NCBI RefSeq assembly: GCF_030518215.1
Contig: NZ_JAULRT010000032.1
Coordinates: 310,001-374,000 of the forward strand
Direction of reading: 5' to 3'
Source: Gilvimarinus algae
GTDB taxonomy: Bacteria > Pseudomonadota > Gammaproteobacteria > Pseudomonadales > Cellvibrionaceae
DNA: 64,000 nucleotides
Each line of letters starts with the position of its first letter. Position 1 is the stretch's first letter. The position numbers were made by a program, and so were the translations under genes. The notes beneath the pieces were generated by a model. It did not search any database and was not told the DNA's origin. It was given only the letters and a program-made list of their open reading frames with translations. Below are positions 54,018 to 62,772 of this stretch, piece after piece.

Positions 54018-56375
54018 ATGATACGAAAACTTGTGCTCGGTATTGGCCTATTGTGGCTCAGCCATACAGTCCAGGCCGTTGAATACTTCGCGCTGGATGA
54101 GGTGCGCCTGACAGAAAGCCCGTTTAAGCAAGCCCAGGAGAAAAACCTGGAGTACGTTATGACCCTGTCGCCGGATCGGCTGCTGGCGCCCTACCTGCGC
54201 GAGGCGGGTCTGACCCCCAGGACGGCCAGCTATGGCAACTGGGAAAATACGGGGCTGGACGGTCACATCGGAGGTCACTATGTCACCTCTCTCAGCCTTG
54301 CCTATGCCGCTACCGGCAGAGCAGATGTTAAAGCGCGGCTCGAGTATGTGCTCAGTGAGCTTGAGCGTGCGCAAAAAGCCAACGGCAATGGCTATTTAGG
54401 CGGTGTGCCTGACAGCGACAAGCTCTGGCAGGAAATCGCCAGAGGTGAGCTGCGGGCTGACTTGTTTGCGCTCAATGGCTACTGGGTGCCCTGGTACAAT
54501 CTGCACAAAATATTCGCAGGTTTGCGCGATGCCTACGTCTATACCGGTAGCGAGCAGGCCAGACGCATGATGCTTGCCTGGGCCGACTGGGCGGCAGCGC
54601 TGATGTCCCATTTGTCCGATGAACAGATTCAGCAAATGCTGACCACCGAGTACGGTGGCATGAATGAAACCTTTGCCGATGTGTATGCGCTGACCGGAGA
54701 TCAGAAATACCTGACTCTGGCTGAACAGTTTTCTCAGCGCAAGTTGCTTGAGCCTTTGGTGAAAGGGCGTGATGAGTTGACGGGTTTGCACGCCAACACC
54801 CAGATACCCAAGGTGGTGGGATTTGAGCGCATCGCGCAGCTCAGTAACCAGGAGGACTGGCACCGCGCCGCCGAGTATTTCTGGCGCACGGTGGTCAATG
54901 AACGCAGCGTGGCGATCGGTGGTAACAGTGTGCGCGAGCACTTTCACGACAAGGCCGACTTCGATCCCATGATTGAGGAAATCGAAGGGCCGGAAACCTG
55001 CAACACCTACAACATGCTCAAGCTCACCAAGTTACTCTATGGGCGTCGTACTGCACCGGAGTACGTCAATTACTACGAGCGCGCGCTTTACAACCACATC
55101 CTCAGCTCGCAAGACCCGCACACCGGCGGGCTGGTGTATTTCACGCCTATGCGTCCGAACCACTACCGGGTGTATTCACAAACCCATCAGGGGATGTGGT
55201 GCTGCGTGGGCTCGGGTATCGAAAACCATTTTAAGTATGGCGAGTTTATTTATGCTCACCAGGGCAATGAGCTCTACGTCAATCTCTATATTCCCTCGAC
55301 ACTTCACTGGCGCGAGCAGGGCGTGCGTCTGAGTCAGACTACCCACTTCCCCGATGAGTCGGGCACCTCGTTTAGCTTTGAGCAAGCTGCCGACATCACC
55401 CTGAAACTGCGCTACCCGCAATGGGCTGCGGGTGAACCCCAGGTTCAGGTCAATGGCAAGGCCATCAAGGTAGAGGTCGACGCCGATGGCTATATTGCGC
55501 TCGACAGACACTGGAAAAAGGGTGATCAGGTGGCCTTGGCCCTGCCGATGCAAACGCATCTGGAAGCCCTGCCCGGTGGTTCGGATTTTTACGCGATTCT
55601 CTACGGGCCCATTGTGCTCTCGGCCGAAACCTCACCCTTTAAAGATGAGGTGCTCAATTACTACGCAGATGCCAGCAGAATGGGGCATATTGCCGATGCT
55701 GAGCGCTGCCCGATTGATCAGGCGCCCATGCTGGTCGCCAGTAGCCCGGATTTTGCCGAACAGATTCAGCGTATTGATGATCATCAGTTACGCTTCAAGG
55801 CGAGCGGTGTGATTCAGCCGGTCGAGTACCAGAATCTGGAGTTGATACCTTTTTTCCGCGTGCATCGCTCGCGCTATATGCTCTACTGGCCCTACAGTAC
55901 GCCCGAGAACATCGGCGCCTTGCGCGAGAATCGCGCCCGCGAAGAAGTCGCTCAACTGGCGTTGGAAGCGGTTACCATCGACAAGGTGGCCCCCGGTGAA
56001 CAGCAACCTGAGTCAGATCATTTTTTCCAAGGCAGTGAGAGCGAGGCAGGTGTTCATCTTGGGCGCCACTGGCGTCATGCCCACGACTGGTTCAGTTATC
56101 AACTCAATGATCCGCAGGCGCAGGCGCGATTTCTGCAAATCACTTACTTTGGCGGGGACGCAGGCAGACACTTTTTTATCGAGCTCAACGGTGATGTTTT
56201 GGCACAAGTCCGTCTGAGCGCCGAGCGGGGGCCGGAGTTCTACAGCGTCGAGTACGTCATACCGCCAGAGATTCTAGCGAAAGCGGATAAAGGCAAGCAC
56301 TTGCTGAAATTTGTGGCCGGAGAAAAATCGATAGCCGGTGGAATTTACGGCGTGCGCCTATTATCTGATCATTAG
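54018..56375 (+). CDS. GH127-family beta-L-arabinofuranosidase, exported
   Basis: A 785-residue protein with signal peptide (cleavage after VQA near 21). The catalytic (alpha/alpha)6 domain shows GNWENTGLDGHIGGHYVTSLSLAYAAT, YWVPWYNLHKIFAGLRDAY, GGMNETFADVYALTG and, near 326-328, ETCNTYNMLKL, with WCCVGSGIENH at 394-404. In the Bifidobacterium enzyme HypBA1 the corresponding Glu and three Cys bind zinc and one Cys is the nucleophile; here Glu326, Cys328, Cys395 and Cys396 are in place. C-terminal beta domains follow. It would remove beta-linked arabinofuranose outside the inner membrane for the adjacent importers. Confidence 0.9.
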   Translation: MIRKLVLGIGLLWLSHTVQAVEYFALDEVRLTESPFKQAQEKNLEYVMTLSPDRLLAPYLREAGLTPRTASYGNWENTGLDGHIGGHYVTSLSLAYAATGRADVKARLEYVLSELERAQKANGNGYLGGVPDSDKLWQEIARGELRADLFALNGYWVPWYNLHKIFAGLRDAYVYTGSEQARRMMLAWADWAAALMSHLSDEQIQQMLTTEYGGMNETFADVYALTGDQKYLTLAEQFSQRKLLEPLVKGRDELTGLHANTQIPKVVGFERIAQLSNQEDWHRAAEYFWRTVVNERSVAIGGNSVREHFHDKADFDPMIEEIEGPETCNTYNMLKLTKLLYGRRTAPEYVNYYERALYNHILSSQDPHTGGLVYFTPMRPNHYRVYSQTHQGMWCCVGSGIENHFKYGEFIYAHQGNELYVNLYIPSTLHWREQGVRLSQTTHFPDESGTSFSFEQAADITLKLRYPQWAAGEPQVQVNGKAIKVEVDADGYIALDRHWKKGDQVALALPMQTHLEALPGGSDFYAILYGPIVLSAETSPFKDEVLNYYADASRMGHIADAERCPIDQAPMLVASSPDFAEQIQRIDDHQLRFKASGVIQPVEYQNLELIPFFRVHRSRYMLYWPYSTPENIGALRENRAREEVAQLALEAVTIDKVAPGEQQPESDHFFQGSESEAGVHLGRHWRHAHDWFSYQLNDPQAQARFLQITYFGGDAGRHFFIELNGDVLAQVRLSAERGPEFYSVEYVIPPEILAKADKGKHLLKFVAGEKSIAGGIYGVRLLSDH

Positions 56376-56425
56376 CACAATGCAAGAAGAATGAGCATTA
56401 TCTTTTGGCTGTGGAAAGCAGTCGC

Positions 56426-57598
56426 TTACAAGCTGGTTTCTGTTTCTACAGCCAACGCTTTCGAAAGGTATTGGTTAAAGTACGTTATGATGCTCTCCGG
56501 TTCTCGAAACAGCTGAATAGACATCGGGTGTATGGCGTTATTAATAGCGTCTATTCGCTCTCTTATCTGGCCGTCGGAACCTATGTCCCGAATCCAAATG
56601 GCTTTCACTTGGTCTGGAAACTCCTTGTATATGGCCTGGTAAACCTCTGGGTCGTGCTCCCCGCTGTCACCCACTAGAATAAAGTCTCTTTTAGGGTAGC
56701 GATTAATCAGCTTGGAAATTTGCTGTGGTTTCGTTTCGATTCCCTTTTTAAAGAGCCCAAAAACAGTTTTATCCCGGAAACGAACACTTTTGAGGGTGAA
56801 GCTGGCCCAGGGGAAGTCCGATTGATTCAGCATGCTCAGTAGTTCGGGGTACAGTTGCCAAGGGCTGGATGACACATAATGGAATTGCGCGCCCTTGCTT
56901 TCCATTTGTTGGTAGGCTCTGCTCATTCCTGCAATGCTTGAAAATGGAAGGAGAAAGGTACTTCGCATCAACTCTTCGGTATTTGTCACCCCTGTGCGTT
57001 TTACGGTGTCATCAATATCACTGATTACGGTAAGGCCTGTGGGAGGGTAGAGTTTCACCTCCCCGGAGAATTCTCGAGTGTCGCTAGAGCTTAAAACTGC
57101 TCGGAAATGAATAGTATGATTGGCGGGGTTAATGTGGCTGATGGCTTCCTCTGGAGTGAGGTTTATGATGTGGTAAAAGTGACCATTAGGCGTGGTTTTA
57201 GGAAGAGTAATGGTGTCGTCTGCCAGCCTGATGACTATTTTCTTACCTCTCTCATTATCTGCTATCAGCAAATTGACTCGCTTTTCAAAAGTCTCCCGCT
57301 GGGTGTCCGATATGTCTATCTGATATTTTGCTGATAAAGCGGCTTCAAACAAGGACGCTCTTACAATGCTACTTTGGGGTTCATATACCCAACCATGAAT
57401 CGGTATTTTCCAGAGATTTTCGGAGTTGTCGAACCATGCGCTGGTGCGGAAAAAAACGATTGTTTCGTCGCTTTTTAGGTCACTGGCTGTCTGCGCTGTG
57501 TTGGTACAGCCTGTCAGCAGAATGAAAAGTATGACAATTGATGCCGTCAGCTGATGCATGTGGAGTGGTTGTTTTTGATCTATGTGGAGTGGTTTCAT
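56426..57598 (-). CDS. App1/DUF2183-type phosphatase lipoprotein
   Basis: A 390-residue protein with an apparent lipoprotein signal (LFILLTGC near 31 from the chosen start). The C-terminal half has ISDIDDTVKRTGVTN, a DxDxT phosphatase motif near 193, followed by FHYVSSSPWQLYPELL, and the DFILVGDSGEHDPEVYQ acidic site near 318. This is the catalytic domain of yeast App1-like Mg2+-dependent phosphatidate phosphatases. The start is unsure: neither ATG 57598 nor ATG 57559 has a good ribosome site, and the codons between them lie in an imperfect 24-base tandem repeat. AT-rich compared with flanking genes, probably acquired. Confidence 0.82.
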   Translation of the reverse strand: MKPLHIDQKQPLHMHQLTASIVILFILLTGCTNTAQTASDLKSDETIVFFRTSAWFDNSENLWKIPIHGWVYEPQSSIVRASLFEAALSAKYQIDISDTQRETFEKRVNLLIADNERGKKIVIRLADDTITLPKTTPNGHFYHIINLTPEEAISHINPANHTIHFRAVLSSSDTREFSGEVKLYPPTGLTVISDIDDTVKRTGVTNTEELMRSTFLLPFSSIAGMSRAYQQMESKGAQFHYVSSSPWQLYPELLSMLNQSDFPWASFTLKSVRFRDKTVFGLFKKGIETKPQQISKLINRYPKRDFILVGDSGEHDPEVYQAIYKEFPDQVKAIWIRDIGSDGQIRERIDAINNAIHPMSIQLFREPESIITYFNQYLSKALAVETETSL

Positions 57599-57677
57599 AC
57601 AAGGAGTTCAGCTTGAGTTCAGTTGCCGAGCGGACAATAATGCTTTTTACGCCATTAAAATAATAGGGGAGCCAATT

Positions 57678-59345
57678 GTGACGCCAGCTTTAGCGAAACG
57701 GCAAGGTAGCATTCATGGGATTCTTTTCGTTTTTATGGTGGCTTGCGTTGTAGCCACCATCAGTGCTTGTCAAACTCAAAAGAAGGAGCCTGTGGTTGTT
57801 TCGGCCATTGTACCTACCAATTCCGATAAGCCAAGCATATTGCAGTTGGTGGATTTGGGAGGCTTGGATATCCAGAACGGAGGTGGTGTGCCGGTACATT
57901 TCCACGATTCTGAATTTTCCCCCGGAGAGTGGGTATTAGTAAGAGGGAAAAATCTGGGCGTTTCCAGCGTCTCCGTCGATGGATTGCGAGTGCCAGTAAA
58001 GCAATACTTCGGTAATTACCCACTGTTCAAAATTCCGGTAGGGCTTTCCCCTGTCAACGAGCACACGCTGGTGATTGAGAACGAATACGGCGAATCACGA
58101 AGTACCTTCACCACGAAGCATTACCTGTTTGCCAATGATCTAGATGATTCCAAAACGCATATTCTCCAGGTTGACCGAAACTCGGAAGGGTTTATTCGTG
58201 AAGAATGGTTAGAGCTTGAATCACCTGCAGACCGGCCGCTTTTTACGATAGTCTCCAACGATAGTCGCTTCTTATATCAAATGGATGTCGGTAAGCGCTC
58301 GGGGGAATCATTAATGGACGAGGCAGATACCTATCCGGTTATCGTTCGTACATTCCATCTGGCTGCACCGCAGCGGCCGGAGAAGGTCGCGGAATCTGAA
58401 CTAGCGGTAGGGTCGGTACCGATTGATTCGCACTTGAGCGGAGATAACACATTGCTACTGTTAGGCAAGCAAAGCTTTACGTTGGTGGACGCCGCAGATC
58501 CCCTGAGTTTGAGTACACTTAGCCATACCGCTCTACCGTTTAATGAGGATGGAAGCACAACTTACGTTGACGCGATTTTTCTGGATAACGATAAGAAGCT
58601 GGCTTTACTTGAGACCTATAGTAATCGAGTTGTGCTTTTTGATGTGTCAGATAGAGCTTCGCCCAAACTGATAGACGAGGTCCAGCTCTTGCCAAGTAAA
58701 ACCGTTGCGCTTTCGATAGATTTGGAGCCGGTTCCGGATAATCCCACTGCTTTTTGGGTGCTAGAAGGGCCAAACTATCGAGTGGCAGGTTCGAAGCTGG
58801 CTGACATGTATAAGCGTATTGTTCTGGATCGCGATATCTCTGAGTCAAGATCACTTCTCAGTCAGCTCCAGAGAGTTGCAATCGCCGACAATAAACTGGT
58901 TCTGGATAGGAGGGTTTCTCTTCCTGAAGGCTTTGCCTCGTATTTTTCAGTGTTTGGCGAAGACGGAAGACTTTACATTACACAAACAAAAACTGATTTC
59001 TTTAATGTGGACATGGAAGAAGGTAGCCCGAAAACCATCCTAAAACGTGTTGGTGATCTCGTGTGGGAGAATATGTCGCTTGGGCGGGTGGTAGCGTTTG
59101 ACTTAGAAACTGAAGCGGTGGAAACCATCTCGCGCGGTGTCGGCATTTACTATCACATAGTCGATGTGCCGGGGATCGGCCAGGTGTTTACTTTGCTCAA
59201 ATTTGGCCCCTCGTTCAGTTTTCCTTATCTAACCCCCAATTGGGGTGTTGGAGTCAAAACCACTGGCACCTATGCAAAGCGAAAAATGAATAGGCGCGCG
59301 GCTTTTCCACCCTACTCCATTGGCTTTATCGCCTATCAGTATTAA
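57678..59345 (+). CDS. Large lipoprotein, possible IPT/TIG and beta-propeller domains
   Basis: A 555-residue protein from GTG 57678, chosen because AGGGGAG lies 6 bases upstream and the signal peptide with lipobox ISAC then begins at the right distance. After the tether comes an IPT/TIG-like beta sandwich (SPGEWVLVRGKNLGVSSVSVDG near 85-110), then a long repeat-poor beta region containing VDAADPLSLSTLS and VLFDVSDRASPKLIDEVQL, phrases typical of LVIVD-type propeller blades. No catalytic motif is seen. Likely surface or periplasmic. Divergent from the App1-like gene with which it shares AT-rich composition, so the two may have arrived together. Confidence 0.72.
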   Translation: MTPALAKRQGSIHGILFVFMVACVVATISACQTQKKEPVVVSAIVPTNSDKPSILQLVDLGGLDIQNGGGVPVHFHDSEFSPGEWVLVRGKNLGVSSVSVDGLRVPVKQYFGNYPLFKIPVGLSPVNEHTLVIENEYGESRSTFTTKHYLFANDLDDSKTHILQVDRNSEGFIREEWLELESPADRPLFTIVSNDSRFLYQMDVGKRSGESLMDEADTYPVIVRTFHLAAPQRPEKVAESELAVGSVPIDSHLSGDNTLLLLGKQSFTLVDAADPLSLSTLSHTALPFNEDGSTTYVDAIFLDNDKKLALLETYSNRVVLFDVSDRASPKLIDEVQLLPSKTVALSIDLEPVPDNPTAFWVLEGPNYRVAGSKLADMYKRIVLDRDISESRSLLSQLQRVAIADNKLVLDRRVSLPEGFASYFSVFGEDGRLYITQTKTDFFNVDMEEGSPKTILKRVGDLVWENMSLGRVVAFDLETEAVETISRGVGIYYHIVDVPGIGQVFTLLKFGPSFSFPYLTPNWGVGVKTTGTYAKRKMNRRAAFPPYSIGFIAYQY

Positions 59346-59351
59346 CTGAGT

Positions 59352-59378
59352 AGAGCAAAGGGCCTAGCCCTTTGCTCT
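59352..59378. terminator. Hairpin between convergent genes
   Basis: Perfect 12-base-pair stem AGAGCAAAGGGC with GCCCTTTGCTCT and a CTA loop, 6 bases after one stop codon and 10 bases before the other. T runs are short on both sides; likely bidirectional. Confidence 0.7.
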
Positions 59379-59388
59379 TACCGATCTA

Positions 59389-60876
59389 TCAGTTACAACT
59401 ACCGCTGAAACAGTCATCGGTGTGGCCAAAACCAATCACGCCGCTGCAGTGCATAGTTTCTGAGTAGGAACCGCCACCGCACTCGCCGTTGCCGTAGGTG
59501 GCCGTGTTGTACTCCATGTCTTCGGCCTGACGGTTTTCACCGTTGACGGTGACATAATCCAAAATGACATCGCGACCAGAGGCATCGTTGGTGTACTCCA
59601 CATTCACATCGCCTGTAGCGCTGCCGATGTAGGTGTAGCTCTGGTTACTGGTGCCCAGTGTCCAGTCGGCCACGACACTGCCGCCTACCAGCAAATTGAT
59701 GTGCTCGTCACCGTTGGTGCCGCGGGCGCGCACAACAATATTGTCACTGCCGCCGCTATTTCCACCACCCGCGTTGCCGCCGCCGGAATTACCACCGCCA
59801 CAGCTGCCGCTGAAACAGTCGCCGGTGCCACCAAAGCCGATCACGCCGCTGCAATGCATGGTCTCGGAGTAGGAGCCGCCACCACACTCGCCGTTGCCGT
59901 AGGTGGCCGTGTTGTATTCCATATCCTCGGCTTGACGGGTCTCGCCATTGACATAAACCGAGTCGAGGGTGACATCGCGGCCACTGGCGTCGTTGTCGTA
60001 TTCCACCTGCAGATCGCCGCCGGCGCTGCCGTAGTAGGTGTACTCCTGCATGCCGGTAGAAAGTGTCCAGTCGGCCACCACGTTGCCGCCGATAAGCAGA
60101 TTGATGTGCTCTTGGCCGCTGGCGCCCTGCGCACGCACGACAATATTGGTGCTGCTCGGTGTGGAGTCCCCACCACCGTTGCCGCCACCGTTATTACCGC
60201 CACCACTGCTGCCGAGGGTGATGTTGGAGCTGCCGCTGCTCTGGTAGCCCTCAGTGGCCATCACCATATAGTCGTGGGTGCCGAGGTTCAGACCGTTGCT
60301 GGCCCAGGCATCAAAGTGATTGCCGGTGGTGATGGTGCCGCCGGTGCGTTTTTGCTGGCGCACGCTCCAGTATTGGTAGAAAGTCGCCGTGCCCTCAATG
60401 GAGGGCTGGTTAACCCGCTGGGTGCGGTAGATGTCGTAGGTGCCACCATCGGTGTTGACGGTGCCGTAGTAGGTACCGCTTTCACCTGGACGATAGGAGC
60501 CCCAGTTGTCGACAATGTAGTATTCCACCAGCGGATTGCGCGTCCACCCATAGAGGGTCAGGTAGCCGTTGCCGGAGGGGTTAAAGGTACCGGAGTAGCT
60601 GACGGTACGTCGACCGCCGGGATTCCAGCCTTTACCGCCGACCCAGTTGCCGGTGTTGCTCCACTGGGAGGTGTAGTTACCGCCAGAGCCCAGCGTCATG
60701 GACACAGTGCCGGGGGCGTCGGTCCAGAACGAGTAGTAATAACCGTTATGGTTGCCGGTTTGGTTGGATGTCAGGGTTTGGGCATGGGAGGTTGTCATAC
60801 ACGCCGCAGCGGCGGCCGTTGCGATCCAGGCCAGGTGCTTTTTTGCGTGCGTTGTTGCTCTCAATATTGTCATCAT
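59389..60876 (-). CDS. Secreted GH11 endo-1,4-beta-xylanase with two CBM60-like modules
   Basis: A 495-residue extracellular xylanase. Signal peptide 1-32, GH11 jelly roll 33-222 with nucleophile Glu118 ([13 protein letters not shown]) and acid/base Glu209 ([11 protein letters not shown]), Gly/Asn/Ser linker 223-243, first CBM60-like module 244-about 357, second Gly-rich linker, second module 379-495. Both modules contain [20 protein letters not shown]-like segments with the Asp/Glu and Cys pattern of calcium-dependent xylan-binding CBM60. Two in-frame ATG codons begin the gene; GGAG lies 4 bases before the first and 7 before the second (60873), so the second may be used. Xylan is the expected substrate, with broad beta-glycan binding by the modules. 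Confidence 0.95.
   Translation of the reverse strand: MMTILRATTHAKKHLAWIATAAAAACMTTSHAQTLTSNQTGNHNGYYYSFWTDAPGTVSMTLGSGGNYTSQWSNTGNWVGGKGWNPGGRRTVSYSGTFNPSGNGYLTLYGWTRNPLVEYYIVDNWGSYRPGESGTYYGTVNTDGGTYDIYRTQRVNQPSIEGTATFYQYWSVRQQKRTGGTITTGNHFDAWASNGLNLGTHDYMVMATEGYQSSGSSNITLGSSGGGNNGGGNGGGDSTPSSTNIVVRAQGASGQEHINLLIGGNVVADWTLSTGMQEYTYYGSAGGDLQVEYDNDASGRDVTLDSVYVNGETRQAEDMEYNTATYGNGECGGGSYSETMHCSGVIGFGGTGDCFSGSCGGGNSGGGNAGGGNSGGSDNIVVRARGTNGDEHINLLVGGSVVADWTLGTSNQSYTYIGSATGDVNVEYTNDASGRDVILDYVTVNGENRQAEDMEYNTATYGNGECGGGSYSETMHCSGVIGFGHTDDCFSGSCN
59395..60145 (-). repeat. Internal tandem duplication of the CBM60-like coding unit
   Basis: The two module-coding segments (about 59395-59740 and 59805-60145) align along their whole length. 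The protein is identical over a stretch of more than 30 residues in the second half while the DNA differs mainly at third codon positions, apart from an identical block of about 30 bases around 59478-59510 and 59888-59920. Confidence 0.8.
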
Positions 60877-61313
60877 TATTCTCCAGGTTTCGCCTCGACC
60901 AATACCGCCTACAGAGGAAGAGGCTGGGCTTTTGCCTGGTCTTTGCGAACAGGCGGTTCGATAGCGTTACTTAACCCACTGCTTATTGTTAAAAAGAGTT
61001 AAGTGGCCGGGACTCTACGAGGCTAAATTTATATTGTCAACAGGACTATATGCTTTTGGTCAAAAATACTATAAGGTTGCGCTACCATATTGCATTGGGC
61101 GATAACGATAACGCTAACGAATCAGGTGGCTTTTGCAAAAAAGTCCAGTAAATTTAAAGGATTAGCGTATCTTATTTGTGGTTAAAAACACCGTTGGCGG
61201 ATAAAGCCGAATATGAGAAAAATTGGTGAATTCAGGCGACAGCACCAGTAATCCCTTGACCGCCGCTGCCCGGCTGGGTAGTTTCACTCTCTCGTGCCAA
61301 GAGGATGTGAATT
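60877..61313. promoter_or_regulatory. Upstream region of the xylanase gene with GATAACG repeats
   Basis: About 435 bases without a gene between the xylanase and the small membrane protein gene. It is AT-rich near 61020-61200. At 61101-61120 it holds GATAACG GATAACG CTAACG, three adjacent 6- to 7-base repeats that look like a regulator-binding site, about 225 bases before the xylanase start. No clear core promoter was identified. Confidence 0.45.
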
Positions 61314-61493
61314 GTGAAAGTTTTGCTCAGAGTTGTGTTTGTGATTGCCTGCTTTTTTGCCGCTGTCGCCTGCTGGCAATTTGGTGTCCCCATCGGCGGG
61401 GGCCTGTTTATTGTGCTCGGTCTGGTGTTTGAAGGCCTGTTCTGGACCGGCATATTCGGGCGCAAGAAAAAAACGCTGGATGCGCCTCAGTAA
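61314..61493 (+). CDS. Small membrane protein, function unknown
   Basis: A 59-residue protein starting at GTG 61314, with GAGG 9 bases upstream. It has two hydrophobic stretches (about 4-23 and 29-48, the second rich in Gly, Leu and Val with FEGLFWTGIFG) and a basic tail GRKKKTL. Likely a two-helix inner-membrane protein with both ends inside. The GC-rich codon use fits the genome. I do not recognise it. Confidence 0.6.
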   Translation: MKVLLRVVFVIACFFAAVACWQFGVPIGGGLFIVLGLVFEGLFWTGIFGRKKKTLDAPQ

Positions 61494-61506
61494 ACCAGCT
61501 TGGCGA

Positions 61507-62641
61507 TTAAGGCGCAGGCGGCTTGGTAAATAGCCAGCTCACTGCCCGAGTAAAGCCCACAGGAAACGTGGTTTCATGGATCGAGCCACTGATAATCTCG
61601 TCCTTTATCTTTAGCCCTGGGTAGTTTCTTGAGCGCAGGCTTGCGACAAACGCATTTTGATCGCCCACCATGTCGTGGCGGGTGCTGCCGTGTTCGGGGT
61701 TCTCGTACTCACCCACGGCGAAATAGACCTTGGCCCGGAGGTCCTTGTGGTTCTCGGCGTAGCTTTTTTCAAGATCGAAAATCATGCGTTGATGGAACCA
61801 GAGCGAGGCGCTGGTAAGAATATAGCTGTCGAAGAGCTCGGGGCGAGTCAATAACACCCAGGCACCAAAAGAGCCTCCGAGCGACTGGCCGGCCAGCGTG
61901 CGACGCGTCGGGTCGGCGCGGTAGTGCTGCTCGACAAACGGCAAGACGTCCTCTTCCATAAAATCCAAATAGGCTTGGGCCCCGCCAGTGGTGTAGTTTG
62001 TCCAGCTTTTGTCTTGTGTTGGAGTCAGATCGCGCACCCGGCTGGCCATGCCGTCTTCGCCCAGAGCGAAAGAAATCCCCACTACTAGCAGGCTGTTGAA
62101 AACCCCTTGCATGCTCAGCACGACCTGAAGCGCGCAGATGTTGTGACTTGCCTTGACGGACAGGGTGGCTCCCTTTCCTAGAGGCAAGGCGCAGCAGATG
62201 TGCGCTTCAGGCCACGCCCTTCGGGGCTTTCGGGCTGGCCCGTACTCGTCGTTGCCGCTTCTCGATGGGTGGTCACACACCTTCAAAACGGCGCCTAGAT
62301 TACGAACCAGCCCGAAAGCCTGAGTACGCAAGGGGTTTTCAACAGCCTGCTAGCGCTTGCTCAAGCTTTCCCATGTTCATCGGCAGGTGAGTGACGCCCG
62401 AAGCGACCTGAAACGTGTAGGGGCCGTCGTTTAAATAGATTACCGGGTAATACTTTTGACGATTCTCCTCGTTGTGGTAACGGGCAGGGACTTTGACATA
62501 AATATCATAGCTTCGGCCCAAGTCGCTGGAGGTCAGGGTGTGCACGAATGAGTGGGGAATTTCGAACGCCGGTGCTTCGGCTTTGGCGGTGAAGGTCGCG
62601 ATAATCAACACCGTGGCGAGTAATCGTGAGAAGACGGTCAA
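61507..62641 (-). pseudogene. Secreted esterase (PF00756-like alpha/beta hydrolase), split by a MITE
   Basis: The 5' part (62641-62354) encodes a signal peptide and the start of the hydrolase (SYDIYVKVPARYH, YPVIYLNDGPYTFQVASG). The 3' part (up to about 62084) continues with VVGISFALGEDGMASRVRDLTPT, the nucleophile elbow AGQSLGGSFGAW, and SIHETTFP with the catalytic His. Removing 62089-62349 and one CTAG copy restores a single frame of 289 residues, so the gene was intact before insertion. As it stands the N-terminal fragment stops after 100 residues and the downstream frame would lack a signal peptide. The family includes IroE/Fes-type and sugar-acyl esterases. Confidence 0.9.
62089..62349. 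mobile_element. MITE-like element, 261 bp, with CTAG target duplication
   Basis: Terminal inverted repeats begin CAGGCTGTTGAAAACCCCTT at both ends and extend to about 31 bases with two mismatches. The direct flanks are CTAG at 62085-62088 and 62350-62353. An inner inverted repeat CCTGAAGCGC (62124-62133) / GCGCTTCAGG (62202-62211) is also present. The element has no transposase and must be mobilised in trans. The parental insertion sequence family is not identified from this window. Confidence 0.9.
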
Positions 62642-62772
62642 TGGGGTGTCCTCAGTGTTTGGGCATCGGTAGCTAATGTGAATGGTGCCAGAGATTTCCT
62701 ACCGGCAACACGATTTCGGTCTCCGGTCGCTGCGTGGCCTGATGAAAATCCGCGTCACCAACTTAGGTGTTT

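Noticed and set aside
59701-61002. 433-codon Ala/Val-rich frame opposite the xylanase
   Set aside because: It is the reverse of Gly-rich linkers and CBM modules, has no signal sequence and crosses the xylanase promoter.
62106-62331. N-terminal extension of the downstream esterase frame through the MITE
   Set aside because: This part of the frame is element sequence read by chance; the true start of the esterase is at 62641 on the other side of the insertion.
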